Assembly: GCA_001766655.1 (NCBI GenBank)
Contig: MJCC01000003.1
Coordinates: 825,801 to 889,800 of the forward strand
Direction: 5' to 3'
Length of the DNA stretch: 64,000 bases
Source: Phytomonas francai
Taxonomy: Eukaryota; Euglenozoa; Kinetoplastea; Trypanosomatida; Trypanosomatidae
Under the pieces are notes generated by a model. That model searched no databases. It was not told where the DNA came from and saw only the letters and a program-made list of their open reading frames with translations. Of the stretch, positions 48,079 through 58,620 are shown piece after piece. A program made the position numbers and the translations under genes. Within the stretch, counting starts at the first letter, position 1. Every line of letters begins with the position of its first letter.

Positions 48079-50001
48079 TCAATTCTTGACATCATCTCTA
48101 AATTCATTCCCAAATCGTGAAAGTAGTGGAAGAATCATGTTGACCTCATCTTCCAGGACTTTTGTGTTCCCTAATCGTTGTATATTACCAATTAAAAAAG
48201 CAGAGAAGCCAAATAAGGATGCCATTACATGGATTGCTGAAGAAAACATGGCATTCGTCCAGAATGAGCGGTTAGCAAGATTCTTCGCTACGAAATCGAA
48301 ATCGGGATCGGATTCAATATTCAGGCATCCACCATGAGCATGTATTGCGTATGGAGAAACTTTGTCATCGACAAACCCAAAAACCCCACTTATCTCAAAA
48401 GTCTGAAGTATTTTAGATGTCCATGAAGCAAAATAACCGGGTATGAAGAAAAAGGCGGACCGAATGCTTTCATTTAGAAAATTTTTAATTTCCTGATTCC
48501 AGGTGCTCTGAAGTGACGCACCTCCCTCGCCGGTGCAGCTATCACCGGATTTCATGTTGTACAGCCTCCGAAGTAGCTCAGCGGTGCGATTTTCCTGCGT
48601 AGACGTGACCCGCATCAGAGAGTACGCATTTATGATCAGAACAAGTACCGACACCGCAGATATGATTCGAAACACCTTCGTCTGATGCCGAAGTTTCAAA
48701 ATGTGTCGCTGCAGGACATTTAAAACCTCCTCAACCACCTCAAGATCCTCCTGTGTGAAGCTCGCCACCCTCAGTGTGGGGCTCATAACGCCACTCCCGA
48801 ATCTAGAGTCGTAGCCATCACACCTTGCGAGTAAATTAAGCCGCGTCCCGACGCCGTAGTGGTCAGATATTGGATACAGATCTGCCTGATGATCCTTTTT
48901 CAAATTCACCTTGCTCGCTCCATTCAAGGCAGACTCCTGACGGCTACAAATGACCGCACTTGCGCCGCGAAACGGATTAAAAAAGGCACACGCCCATTTC
49001 CTGAGCAAGGAGCCCTTTGACTTCTTACGTACCTCATTTTTGAGAAAGACCACAACTCCATTCGGAACCTTTTCACCCTTAACATCTCGATAAAATGGAA
49101 ACCCCTCAGCGGCATCCGGGCAATCTTCAAAAGATGCCATGCGAAAAGTATTTGAAGAATAGAAAATATGATCAATCTGCGATGGGATATCGGCCTCCTG
49201 ATTCAGAAGCTTGAAATAGGATGTGCTAGATGAGTTAAACGCGTTTTGGTAGGAGTAGGTGTAGAAGCTGTCGATAAGTTCCGGCGAGGGAACCTTACTG
49301 CCCTTCCCCTCTGGCGTGGCCGGGGAAGGAAGAACCGACTGCATCCTGTAGCCTTTATTTCGAAGAAGAATAAGCATCATGCGAACCTCAAGTGAGTCTT
49401 GTGTGGCGTTAAAGTCACCGCCTATGACGAGGTAGTTCCTGGGGCTAGACGTGTTGATAATGTAGTTGGCCAACGATATTGCTTGACTAATGCGAAATGG
49501 CAGGTAGCGCTCATCTATATCACTTGGAAGCTCACGAACTTTCTGATAAGTAGCTACGAGGTGGGTAATGTAGAAGATAACCGGCTGATGCTGCACCTCT
49601 GCATCATCATTATTTGAACTTGAGAGTGGCACATTCACCACAACCCGGGCGACTCCTTTGTTAGCGAAGAAATCGCCGTGCAGAAGCATCTCTGGAAACC
49701 CCTGGAGTGGGTATACAAAGGAAAAGGCTGACAGAATGGGATATTTGGAGATAACAGCACAACCACTCCCATAAAAACCGGTCTGAAAACGTGAAAAATA
49801 GTAACGCTCACGTACCTCTGGTGAAAGTTGCTTCTTGATAAGCTCAAAATCTTTCGAATCAAATTGCTCTTGGAGAAGAATAACGTCATAATGCTCAATT
49901 TTAGAAGCAAAATGCATCATCCGCTCTGTCTTCATCTTAGAATTAAAAATCCCCCACAAGTTAAACGTGAGCACACGCATACTAGCTATACTTTCTGACA
50001 T
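48079..50001 (-). CDS. Neutral sphingomyelinase-like phosphodiesterase
   Basis: A 640-residue protein of the endonuclease/exonuclease/phosphatase superfamily. Catalytic signatures in order: LTFNLWG (residues 11-17), LLQEQFD with the magnesium-binding E45, GSGCAVISKYPI, the YITHLVA block, GGDFN with D196 and N198, DHIFYSS, and the terminal SDHYGV with the catalytic histidine near 381. The C-terminal 200 residues contain hydrophobic spans (VFRIISAVSVLVLIINAYSL and one near the end, AIHVMASLFGFSAFLIGNI), as in eukaryotic membrane-bound neutral sphingomyelinases. These hydrolyse sphingomyelin or inositol phosphoceramide to ceramide. Kinetoplastids use a single such enzyme for both. Another phosphodiesterase of the superfamily is possible, but LTFNLWG plus the C-terminal spans favour the sphingomyelinase group. 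Confidence 0.85.
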   Translation of the reverse strand: MSESIASMRVLTFNLWGIFNSKMKTERMMHFASKIEHYDVILLQEQFDSKDFELIKKQLSPEVRERYYFSRFQTGFYGSGCAVISKYPILSAFSFVYPLQGFPEMLLHGDFFANKGVARVVVNVPLSSSNNDDAEVQHQPVIFYITHLVATYQKVRELPSDIDERYLPFRISQAISLANYIINTSSPRNYLVIGGDFNATQDSLEVRMMLILLRNKGYRMQSVLPSPATPEGKGSKVPSPELIDSFYTYSYQNAFNSSSTSYFKLLNQEADIPSQIDHIFYSSNTFRMASFEDCPDAAEGFPFYRDVKGEKVPNGVVVFLKNEVRKKSKGSLLRKWACAFFNPFRGASAVICSRQESALNGASKVNLKKDHQADLYPISDHYGVGTRLNLLARCDGYDSRFGSGVMSPTLRVASFTQEDLEVVEEVLNVLQRHILKLRHQTKVFRIISAVSVLVLIINAYSLMRVTSTQENRTAELLRRLYNMKSGDSCTGEGGASLQSTWNQEIKNFLNESIRSAFFFIPGYFASWTSKILQTFEISGVFGFVDDKVSPYAIHAHGGCLNIESDPDFDFVAKNLANRSFWTNAMFSSAIHVMASLFGFSAFLIGNIQRLGNTKVLEDEVNMILPLLSRFGNEFRDDVKN

Positions 50002-50462
50002 TTTTTCTCAGAAAACTTTAAAAAAAATTTGCTGTAACTTTACAAACTTTGCAACTACTCTAGTTGAACCAAAATGGAACTGTGGAAATGAAGAAGCATA
50101 TAAAACAAAAAGTCTCATCTTTAAATCATCCTCCTTAAGTATATACTGCCTCTTGGGGGCAATAAAATGCGAAAGGGGTTAACAAAAGCTTGTATGACAT
50201 CTAAAAGCAAAGCAACTGAACACGCCAGCAATCCGTCCATGATAAAAATTCACTATTCCTAATAGCTATAAGAGATGATACTACTTTCACTTACTAATCA
50301 TAATAATAATAAACACAAACTGAAAGGTGGCGTGAAAAGAAAGGGATAATATCTACAAAATATGTTAAAGAAAAGTGCACTCATATGCCATGAATGGGTA
50401 CCCTTTTCCACACTGTTGGTCTCCTTTTTCCTTCTTTCATAACTGGCTTTTCTTTCCTATCC
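50002..50462. other. Intergenic region
   Basis: AT-rich spacer. The minus strand directly upstream of the sphingomyelinase ATG has a T-tract ending in an AG about six bases before it. No gene is seen. Confidence 0.5.
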
Positions 50463-51347
50463 TTAAGCATTAGCAGTCTGGTCTGCCATTCTTGACATCC
50501 ATGGTGCGATACGATTAAGTGGATATGAAGTGCGCATATGCATCTCGGGGCGACGCATATGCACACGGGGCTGCAGGAAGCGCCGGGCCTCAAGCGGGAT
50601 ATCCAATGGCACTTTGATCATAACCTGCTGATGCTGCTTCGCTAAAAGTTCCATTGTCTCCTTCAGCCATTTCTCATCCAGCTTCTCCGTATGGTGGATA
50701 TGGTCATGAATCGCATGCTGGTGGGCGTGCCCCGACTGGATCTGGTCGTGAATCATGTGATGCAGCTCGCTCGCCTGCTCCGGGCTCACCTCACCGACCT
50801 TCTGTGCGGGGTTGCCCGCCCACAGTTCCCCAGCGTACACCCGTATGTCCTTCCCGACAGCCGCCCCTGGGGCGATGATCGCGTGATTCTCCACGACCGC
50901 GCCCAACGCGACGCTCGCGCCCGCCCCGATGTAGACGTGATCGTGGACATCGCAGCAGTCGAGGGTCGCACCGCAGCCGACGTAGACGCCCTGCCCAACG
51001 CGCACCTGCCCCATCAACGTCGCGCGATCCATCACGACGCTGTGGTCGCCGATCTCGGTCGCCTCTTTCGTGTGGTAGTTCCGGATCACGGCGTGGTAGA
51101 AGACGCAGCAGTCGTGCCCGAGGACAACGTTCCCGCAGAGGTGCGCGCTCGGCGCAATAAAACACGCGTCCTGCGTCCACGGCAGCATCCCACGATAGAC
51201 GCGGATGTTCTGGTGCCGCATCACCGGGTACATGTTCTGACGTTTTCGTAGGTGGTGCGCCATGATGCAAAGCCGGCTCCCAACGTCCTTGAGCATGAAG
51301 CCCAGGTAGGGCAGAAATCCCGAGACAATCGTCGCGTTATTCGGCAT
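50463..51347 (-). CDS. Gamma-carbonic-anhydrase-like protein
   Basis: A 294-residue protein. Residues 60-185 are a left-handed beta-helix with hexapeptide spacing (IAPSAHLCGNVVLG, ATEIGDHSVV, AVVENHAIIAPGAAVG), followed by the AGELWAGNPAQKVGEVSPEQ block typical of the gamma-CA family. Where active enzymes carry the zinc histidines in GHKVMLHGC-like sequence, this protein has VGQGVYVGCG (about 117-126), so the usual ligands are replaced; this is like the inactive gamma-CA-like subunits known in mitochondrial complex I of plants and other protists. Residues 196-219 hold ten histidines. The C-terminal 60 residues are a basic, Met-rich tail. A structural role in complex I is inferred. Confidence 0.8.
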   Translation of the reverse strand: MPNNATIVSGFLPYLGFMLKDVGSRLCIMAHHLRKRQNMYPVMRHQNIRVYRGMLPWTQDACFIAPSAHLCGNVVLGHDCCVFYHAVIRNYHTKEATEIGDHSVVMDRATLMGQVRVGQGVYVGCGATLDCCDVHDHVYIGAGASVALGAVVENHAIIAPGAAVGKDIRVYAGELWAGNPAQKVGEVSPEQASELHHMIHDQIQSGHAHQHAIHDHIHHTEKLDEKWLKETMELLAKQHQQVMIKVPLDIPLEARRFLQPRVHMRRPEMHMRTSYPLNRIAPWMSRMADQTANA

Positions 51348-54210
51348 TCCTCATGTGAAACGTTTCTTCTCACCCCGTTACACGTTCCCGCTTGTCACAA
51401 ATAATTCCTTTTAAAGCACTCCAAGAAAAAATCCAGGTATAGGTTCGAGGTAATCGGTTCCTCTTTTAGCCTCCGCTTTCCTCCTTTTGCGTCTTGCTTT
51501 CCTTCCGCTAGTGTGCCTTACTATCAAGCCTTGCTGACACAGAAAAGAACGCACCACAGAAACCCCGAAAGGATAAGCAGAATTATATTCTAATATAAAA
51601 AGATAATGTAGGGTAGTTATATTATTTCTTTTTATTCATAAAATAATATACGAACTACTTCATAAAATAGATAAAAGGGAAAAGGTAAACATTAAAATCG
51701 ATGAGCATTGGGGGTGCTTCGTTTTTTTACCATTCTCTTCTTTATGGAAAAGCAGGCATTGCTGTTGTTCAGAATTCATCATATTTTTTTTTGCTTTCAC
51801 TGTATTTTATAAGTCAGGAGTTATAACCTGAATTGAATTTATTGCATCATTACTTCTAATATTTGTAGTTATTGGAGTTATACCATTGTTATTATTTTAT
51901 AAGAAAATGAGAAACACATATCAAAACAGAATGTATGCTAATGGAAATCAGAAGCCCAAATAATATAATGCTTTCTTAAAGGAGAAAAATGAGTGATTGC
52001 TTCAATACCGATGAGCCTAGGTAAATAAGATACTGAAGACATCTTGTTCTGAGTTAATTAAATAATAATAATAACACCTCTCAGGGTAAAAAAAATTATC
52101 ATTCTTTACAAATAAACCTACATGTTTGTAAATGCATTTTAGGAAGTAATATATGCGGAAAAAGAAATAATTAGAACATTTCAGCTTCGATTCTGATTCG
52201 ATTTTGAAATCAGATCCTAGTTATGCTCCTTTATTTTGTAATTAAAAATTTACCAACCTTATTTTCTCAGTCTTCATAAAAATGCATTCAAAGATGCATA
52301 AGAATATATACGGACATTACAATAATCTGAAAAATGAATGAACATAGTTAAACCAAGAAAAGATTAGTCTTTAAAAAATGCTGCCATCATGTGGACAAAA
52401 AAAATGTGTTTTTCAAGGTTCGACCTTTAGCAGAATGCAGTGCGATTTATCATAAATTTCACAATCTTTTTAATATATATTCTAAAGTAATAGGATCCAA
52501 CATAACACCGGTCAAATGAAATAACACTAATATGAATGTGTACGCTTTTCAATTTTTCATGCAAATGATTGTGTAACAATGGAATTTAAAAAGTGAAATA
52601 GACTTGGTAAATTTCTATCTTAAAATTTTTGATCGATCACCTTGCAATTACAAGATGTGTCATTTAAAGTTTCCCTTAAATATCAAACCTCTTCTCTTTT
52701 GATAAGCGAAAGCAATGACCTCATCGTTACCAATGAAAGTGAGTACTATCTAATTGGATTATTAGTATCTTTCACCTTTCATATTTGTTATACTGGCTTA
52801 GTTCACCCTTTTCTATAGTATTTTATCGTTATCAAAGAATCTTTCCTTTTGTTCTAACCACTTCAGTACGATTTAACAATTAAAATAGAATGCCAATGCA
52901 GTAGAACCTAAATGGTAAGAAAAACGCTATTAACGACAATGCACTATAGCACTACATGTATAAAACCAGTTAAATGAAAAATAAGTATGTATATATAAAC
53001 GCAACCATTTGACCATTCCCCTTTTAGAAACAGACGTGTTTAAATTTTAAAGCCCATGCATAGTATGTAAATATGTATTGCTTAAGCCCATTCCAATCCA
53101 TATTGCCGTAATTCCTGGCAGTTATCAGATGAAATATTGCTTATAAAGTTAAAATTCAATCAGGGACCACCCGTGAAAGTATCTCCATATATCGAGGAAC
53201 AGAATGAAAGACAGAAACAAAAAGAACACTTATTATCATAATGCAAGAATGGGGCCCTATTGAGCTTAATCTCAACGTAGGGAAAATAAACTAAAACAAT
53301 CCAGAGTCTTTCGCTATCGTGAGTATGCCTTTCGGAAAATTCCGTGAATCACTTGTAACTCAGAATCTCGCCTCGTTGTCAGTCGAATCCGCTTTACATT
53401 TTTTTTTTAAAGTAAAGAAATCAATAGAAGTATTAAAAACCTAAAAGAGAAAAAATATTTTCCCATTTTTAAAAAATGAAGAGATTAAAATGATGACAAG
53501 ATTCATTGAATCGAAAATGAAAACGGATAATCGAAAAAGGTACTGCAAAGTCTTTTACACAATCGCGTCTAGAAGATACATGAATAAAGCAGTCCCAGTG
53601 GGATTATTTATTTATTTATTATTATCTCGAATTATATTTGTATCCGTGAGTGTAAAAAAGAACTAATTAAATGGAAAAGTAGAGAAGAAATATTTTTTGT
53701 AAAACGCCTGAACTTCTTACCTAGTGAAAAAGTTATTTCACAACAAGGAGAGAAAGAAATGGCTTTCACATTGCACGAACTTTAAAAGGAAATGTGGAAA
53801 GCGAATGCAAGAAAAAAAGGTAAGGATACTATTTTTGTTCCTTGTGAATAACTTAACACTAAAACAAAATAGATGTAAGCGAACAAAAGGAATCCATACA
53901 TTGGGCAGTATCGAAGGTAGTGTCCCACTGCATGGTTTTGATCTGCCCTTTTCGTTCTAAAACGGTGCAGTCACAAAAAGCAGAAGGAAAATAATCCCCT
54001 ACTCTCTAAGAGCAAAGCGACAATGTTCATAAATATGCACCTCCTCCCATTGTTTATTTTCTTAAGTGACACATCAACATTATTGGACATACCATCTTGA
54101 CTCATTGAGCTTTCCGTGCGCAACACACTCGGGTCCCTAGTTATTATCTCCTCTATAGAGTTATGGATCGTTTTTCCACTAGAATATACCAATGCATTTG
54201 TTTAAATTTT
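51348..54210. other. Long AT-rich gap without genes
   Basis: The longest gene-free stretch of the window, 2.9 kb. No frame with protein character is present on either strand; the best are about 75 codons. Bases 51467-51533 are C/T-rich on the plus strand, opposite in sense to the other acceptor-like tracts. No tRNA cloverleaf, satellite repeat or long inverted repeat was found by eye. Confidence 0.55.
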
Positions 54211-55848
54211 TTACAGATCACTGGTCCTTAGAAATGGAAGGTAATTCAGAGGTCTCGTATCATCCAACTCAGTGCATTTCTGCAACGAAACCTTTGTTAG
54301 ATGAACGCAATTTACGATCCAATCAATAGAAGTAATCCGTGTGTTGGAGGCACTGAAAACGCGGAGATTCAAAAGTTGTCCCAGAGACCTCAAATCAGTA
54401 AGAAGACGACAGTTGTCCAGAATAACCCGTCGAAGTTTCTCACATTCTGCTGCAATGGAAGCCATATGAACGTCCGTAACCTTCGTCGCGTTCAGGTTTA
54501 GTTGTTCCAGGCAATGCAATGAAGCAATTGGTGAGAAATCCTGTATAACTAAATTCATAGATATATTCAAAACTTTGAGGTGGGTACACTGCCGAATCCA
54601 GTCCAGCTCTTTGAGCGAGTCGTTATGGGTCAACCTGAGCTTCTTGAGAAACCGCAAGCGCCCTATGAAGCCCCAATCCACCTCGTGGTTCCACCACCGT
54701 AGCTGCAACTCCTCCAAATTGGTGCACTCAGGAAGCAAGCCCAAGTCGCTCTCCTGGTTCGGCACGTCAATGATGATTCGCTTGAGGAAAGGCAGCCTTA
54801 AAGGCCCGGTTGTGCTCCATGAACTCAGCCGAAGCATGGGCAACGATTGAAGCACCATCCGCCTGAGCTCAGCATGACAGCTGAGCCAGGCAAGGCTGGT
54901 CACGGGAAGGTCTTTCATCGAAATAGACGCGATGTGAGGATGGTGCCGAAGAAAGCTAAGGTTCGCTAAATTCGGGCAGTTCATCAGCCGCACAACCTCA
55001 AGCTTTCCGTGCCTCCCCCTTTCTCTGGTGGTGGGTGAAGTCAGAGCGTCGTCGTCCTCTGGTACAAGGGATGTGATGGCAAGCTCGTCAAGGTCCAGGA
55101 CCAAGAGTCTGGGGAGTTGTCGGATCACCGCGATATCACGAAGATCGGGACACGCATGGACACGGAGAACCCTGAGATCCGTACAAGAGCTAAGTCCACT
55201 AAGGGAGTTTACTTGTTTCAGTTTATTAAGGCAAATCGTCGTAAGCCTGGAGAATGGCATGAGCTCACTTAGATCAGTACTCATGCCTGAGCAACTATCA
55301 AGCATCACGTGGCCTAGAATCGACTCTCTGACCAGAGACAGCCATTCAATTCGGCAACGGTCCAACTTCAGCATGAACAATTTCGAGTGTTCGATGTATG
55401 TATGCGAAGAAATATGACTCTCTGAATCATCTATATGGTCAGCGTTTGACCCTACCGTGAGGGCAAGGGGTAGAATATGCCGGGATCCATCGTAAAACAT
55501 GGGCCGCCGACACCACCACGCCGCGCTTCTAAGACGAGCTAACGCTGCGGCGTCAGTGCATGTAGCGAGGCGTATGAGCCTTCCCCCATTGGAAGTGGAG
55601 CTTTTCAGGCTGCTGGTATTACTACAAGCATCACTGGCACTGACGCCTAGATTGCTGTCGTCGTATGGAAACCGGGAAAGGAACTGATCTCTGCTCACAA
55701 AGGTAATGCACAGGCGAAATGAATCTGTCGCGCCACCTGTGTTGGTAAGTTCAACGGCAAGCCGGGCACCGGGATGGGCTGCAGTGAGTGCCTTGGGGTT
55801 CTTTCGCGAGTATGAAACCACAATATAAAAGTTATCTGGGACGAACAT
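54211..55848 (-). CDS. Leucine-rich-repeat protein
   Basis: A 545-residue protein. The first 150 residues form a separate region opening with a beta-rich segment (MFVPDNFYIVVSYSRKNPKAL). From about residue 190 to the end there are leucine-rich repeats with units of about 22-24 residues, such as CTDLRVLRVHACPDLRDIAVI, LPRLLVLDLDELAITSLV and CTHLKVLNISMNLVIQDFSPIAS, of the cysteine-containing type common in protists. LRR arrays bind protein partners; no catalytic domain is present. Kinetoplastid genomes encode many such intracellular LRR proteins without known function. The start is the ATG at 55848, preceded by a T-rich leader with an AG at about 55899. Confidence 0.8.
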   Translation of the reverse strand: MFVPDNFYIVVSYSRKNPKALTAAHPGARLAVELTNTGGATDSFRLCITFVSRDQFLSRFPYDDSNLGVSASDACSNTSSLKSSTSNGGRLIRLATCTDAAALARLRSAAWWCRRPMFYDGSRHILPLALTVGSNADHIDDSESHISSHTYIEHSKLFMLKLDRCRIEWLSLVRESILGHVMLDSCSGMSTDLSELMPFSRLTTICLNKLKQVNSLSGLSSCTDLRVLRVHACPDLRDIAVIRQLPRLLVLDLDELAITSLVPEDDDALTSPTTRERGRHGKLEVVRLMNCPNLANLSFLRHHPHIASISMKDLPVTSLAWLSCHAELRRMVLQSLPMLRLSSWSTTGPLRLPFLKRIIIDVPNQESDLGLLPECTNLEELQLRWWNHEVDWGFIGRLRFLKKLRLTHNDSLKELDWIRQCTHLKVLNISMNLVIQDFSPIASLHCLEQLNLNATKVTDVHMASIAAECEKLRRVILDNCRLLTDLRSLGQLLNLRVFSASNTRITSIDWIVNCVHLTKVSLQKCTELDDTRPLNYLPFLRTSDL

Positions 55849-56463
55849 CGTACTTAAATACTTCCTCCTTTATTTTAGAGATATATGTATACCTATAAAT
55901 AAATAAATAAATATATATATATATGTAGAGAGAGATACAGGTATATAGATATATAAATACGCGTAAAAGATAATACAAAAAATAGATGTAGTAAGAATGA
56001 ATATATTGAATATAGGAAATAAGATAAACAAGAGTCTTTTTTTTTTGAATGTGTTGCTCTGGTTTCCTTTTTTATCGATAAATTTTTATACAAATGTGTG
56101 CTGTTAATTTTTTGAGAATAAATATAAATATTTGTGTATCTATTTGATTCCCTATATTTATAATATATTAAAAAAAGGCCCTGCTTTTATGTCTGGGATT
56201 GAAAGTAATTTACAAAAATTCTTTTAAAGCCCTTTCTACTGTTTGACCGTAATCCACCCTCCAAAAAATATTTATATATATTAAAAAATAATAGAAACCA
56301 GTGCTAAAGCATATTTAAAGTGTTTGAAAAAAGGGTAAAAGGGGAAAGAGCAAAGTAGGTGGTGCATATGATATCTTTTTGAGAACAGCATAAAATTAAA
56401 GACCCAATCTTCATATTTTTAACATAAATAGTAATGGTGACTTACAAAAAAGTACACAGACCG
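55849..56463. other. Intergenic region
   Basis: AT-rich spacer with ATAA and AT repeats at 55896-55925 and A/T-runs further on. No gene is seen. Confidence 0.5.
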
Positions 56464-57282
56464 CTAGCCACCACTTAAAGGGGATGGAGCTTTTGGAATA
56501 GCATCGGCCTTTGATTGTTTCCATCTTCTCAGTAGAATACGGAGAGGTAACACCAGCTTCGATAGCATTGGAGCAGTTATGACACAAAAAGACATTTGGT
56601 ATGAGATTAACGGAAGCGTCAAAATATTCGCTATGAGGTAGTTAAGTAAAAGTAGAGGGGATAAGCGAAATGTGTTAAACACTATTGGGCCCACATCCAA
56701 ATAAGACTTCACAACACTTTCCAGCCCAATCGCACTGAGCCAAATGCCGATCTCGCCAACGTAGAGCTGGTTTGTGTGCAAGCAATACGTAAGAAAAAGA
56801 GTGCAAGATTCACCTAATATATATAGATATGCTGCAAAGCTTAGGCCCTTTTCAGCAGCAATGCGATTGAAGCGGCCCATCATCGGTCGTTGTTTGGCAC
56901 CCTGCCCTTTTGAACGAATTTTAGAAGCATCATGAGTGTCACCGTTGTCATTGGGCTTTCTTGGATTGCGCTGAGTTTCGCTCTTTAAAGCCTGCGTACG
57001 CTGCGGCTGACGTCGTATGTGGGCACCCGATGCCCGGGGATGAGGCCCTTCCCGCGTTGGCTTCGACCCCAAGGTTCCTGAAAATAGTACGGCCTGTGTT
57101 TTCTTTCTGAAAGAGTCGTTCGGATGGCGCCATAAAGAAGAATGGCGAAAGCAGCCGCTTCCATTTCCGGCAAAGGTGTTGTAATCCCGAGAAATCGGGT
57201 TGAAATGCGTGAAGCTATTCTTAAAAAAAGAAATGTGGCTACGAAAATGAATGTTCCTAGCCACGTAACGCCAAGGCATCAT
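56464..57282 (-). CDS. Possible DUF1279 (FAM210-like) mitochondrial membrane protein
   Basis: A 272-residue protein. The N-terminal 100 residues are basic with many Arg, Ser and Phe, compatible with mitochondrial targeting. Residues about 135-265 begin GRFNRIAAEKGLSFAAYL, then a first membrane segment (YILGESCTLFLTYCLHT), an intervening region (GIWLSAIGLE) and a hydrophobic stretch ending TAPMLSKLVLPLRILLRRW. This arrangement resembles DUF1279, in which K-(Y/K)-G-x-x-x-x-x-Y precedes a first span and a second span ends near basic residues. The match is by pattern only and is tentative. Other two-span mitochondrial proteins fit as well. Confidence 0.55.
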   Translation of the reverse strand: MMPWRYVARNIHFRSHISFFKNSFTHFNPISRDYNTFAGNGSGCFRHSSLWRHPNDSFRKKTQAVLFSGTLGSKPTREGPHPRASGAHIRRQPQRTQALKSETQRNPRKPNDNGDTHDASKIRSKGQGAKQRPMMGRFNRIAAEKGLSFAAYLYILGESCTLFLTYCLHTNQLYVGEIGIWLSAIGLESVVKSYLDVGPIVFNTFRLSPLLLLNYLIANILTLPLISYQMSFCVITAPMLSKLVLPLRILLRRWKQSKADAIPKAPSPLSGG

Positions 57283-57588
57283 TTTATATTAGCGAATCTT
57301 AGGCTAACAATAGAGATGTAAAGAGGGATAGTATAGCAACGTATCAATGACATTTACAAAACGACAAAACAAAAAGAAGTTAACTTAGTCGACACCTACG
57401 TGTGTTGACAGAGTTCAATGTGATGTCTTTCTAATATCATGCAAACAAAAAAGGAGTGAACTCCCCACCGCCACCAAGAAAAATCAAAACTACTATTTTC
57501 CGTCTTGGATTCGGGTAATGCAGTCGAGGAAATCTTCTTCTCTTGAGAAACTTCATTTTTTTATTATTACTATTGGAAAAAAAGGAGG
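57283..57588. other. Short intergenic region
   Basis: AT-rich spacer; a C/T-rich tract ending in AG lies about 20-45 bases upstream of the DUF1279-like start on the minus strand. No gene is seen. Confidence 0.5.
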
Positions 57589-58620
57589 TTAGGAATCATC
57601 CGAGATGGTCGTATCCTCGCCGCCGCTATAATCGCCTTTGCTAAAATCATCGCTTATACTCAGGCCACCACTAAAGGTGGGCTGGGACATCGTCTGGATA
57701 TCGGCCAAGCTTGGCCCGTGCTCCTCCTCTCCGTATAACACGTGGCAAATGCCATTGAGGGTGTGCCGCAGCACTGACAAGCGCGGCAAAGTCTCACTGA
57801 AGTATACGAGACGCCGAGGCTGGTTCTCAATTGACGAAGAAAGTAAGAAGATAGGCTGGTAGCGATAGAAAGAATCATGAATCACAACAGAACGAATAAA
57901 CTTCCGGTCGATAAATCGCTTTTCCCGAACGTTATTAAAAACGCCATAGCTGGTGAATTGCAGCCCAATGCCACGGATCGCAAGCACCTCCTCAACGTAG
58001 ACACAGTTGTAGGCACGAAACAGCTGCATCATGAAAAGTAGCCAAAAAAAAATGCAAGCCGTTATTTTCAGCTTAAGCGAGGAAAACACTTTCAATTGGT
58101 TTTCGACGCCCAAATCAGGAGTTGTTTCCATCAGGTTTCCATCGGCTGCGCCAGAGATCCGAAGCCAGTGCAAAAAATAAAACTGCGACGCTGAGGTGTG
58201 AGCAACACATGGCAACAACAATGACAGAGACGCCGCAAGAAGGAGCATATTATTCGTACTCAGAAACCGAAAGAATGGTGAGACCTGGTGTTCGCGCCTG
58301 TACACGCGATAGCCACGCATTGAATCGCTATAGATAATTTCAGTAAAGTTGATAAGTGCTCCAGTGTTAGTCATCTGATTTGCATACACGAGTTTCTCAG
58401 TCGGCTGCAGACCTTTCCTATCGTCCAACAAAACTACCGACGGTGACGGTCCAGTTGAGCTGCTAATTCGAGAGTGAAAGATATGATCTCCAGGAAAAGA
58501 TCCTGGTACCATATGTGTAGGCATGGTCGACACCCCGTGGGTATCAGGATCCGCGTTATTCGGTATATTAAGGCCTTCAGACGCCATACCGTTGTTCAAG
58601 GAAAGAGGATGGAAGTGCAT
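57589..58620 (-). CDS. PIGH: PIG-H, subunit of GPI N-acetylglucosaminyltransferase
   Basis: A 343-residue protein. The C-terminal part (about 210-300) matches the PIG-H domain: VEEVLAIRGIGLQFTSYG, then FIDRKFIRSVVIHDSFYRYQ, and a closing segment LVYFSETLPRLSVLRHTLNGI, parallel to the E-x-L-x-x-x-x-x-G-(I/L)-Q-x-(T/S) and D-I-V-I-N-E blocks of the family. Two hydrophobic segments (NNMLLLAASLSLLLPCVA and KITACIFFWLLFMMQLF) precede it, as in animal PIG-H. PIG-H joins PIG-A, C, P, Q and others in the ER enzyme that makes GlcNAc-PI, the first step of GPI-anchor synthesis. It is longer than the animal protein because of a 100-residue N-terminal extension and a short acidic tail. Confidence 0.8.
   Translation of the reverse strand: MHFHPLSLNNGMASEGLNIPNNADPDTHGVSTMPTHMVPGSFPGDHIFHSRISSSTGPSPSVVLLDDRKGLQPTEKLVYANQMTNTGALINFTEIIYSDSMRGYRVYRREHQVSPFFRFLSTNNMLLLAASLSLLLPCVAHTSASQFYFLHWLRISGAADGNLMETTPDLGVENQLKVFSSLKLKITACIFFWLLFMMQLFRAYNCVYVEEVLAIRGIGLQFTSYGVFNNVREKRFIDRKFIRSVVIHDSFYRYQPIFLLSSSIENQPRRLVYFSETLPRLSVLRHTLNGICHVLYGEEEHGPSLADIQTMSQPTFSGGLSISDDFSKGDYSGGEDTTISDDS

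Noticed and set aside
52410..52440. GGTTCGACC box resembling a tRNA B-box
   Set aside because: The flanking bases do not form a five-pair stem and no A-box or cloverleaf is present upstream.
51348..54210. CRISPR-like array or transposon in the long gap
   Set aside because: No regularly spaced repeats, terminal inverted repeats, transposase or reverse-transcriptase frame could be found.
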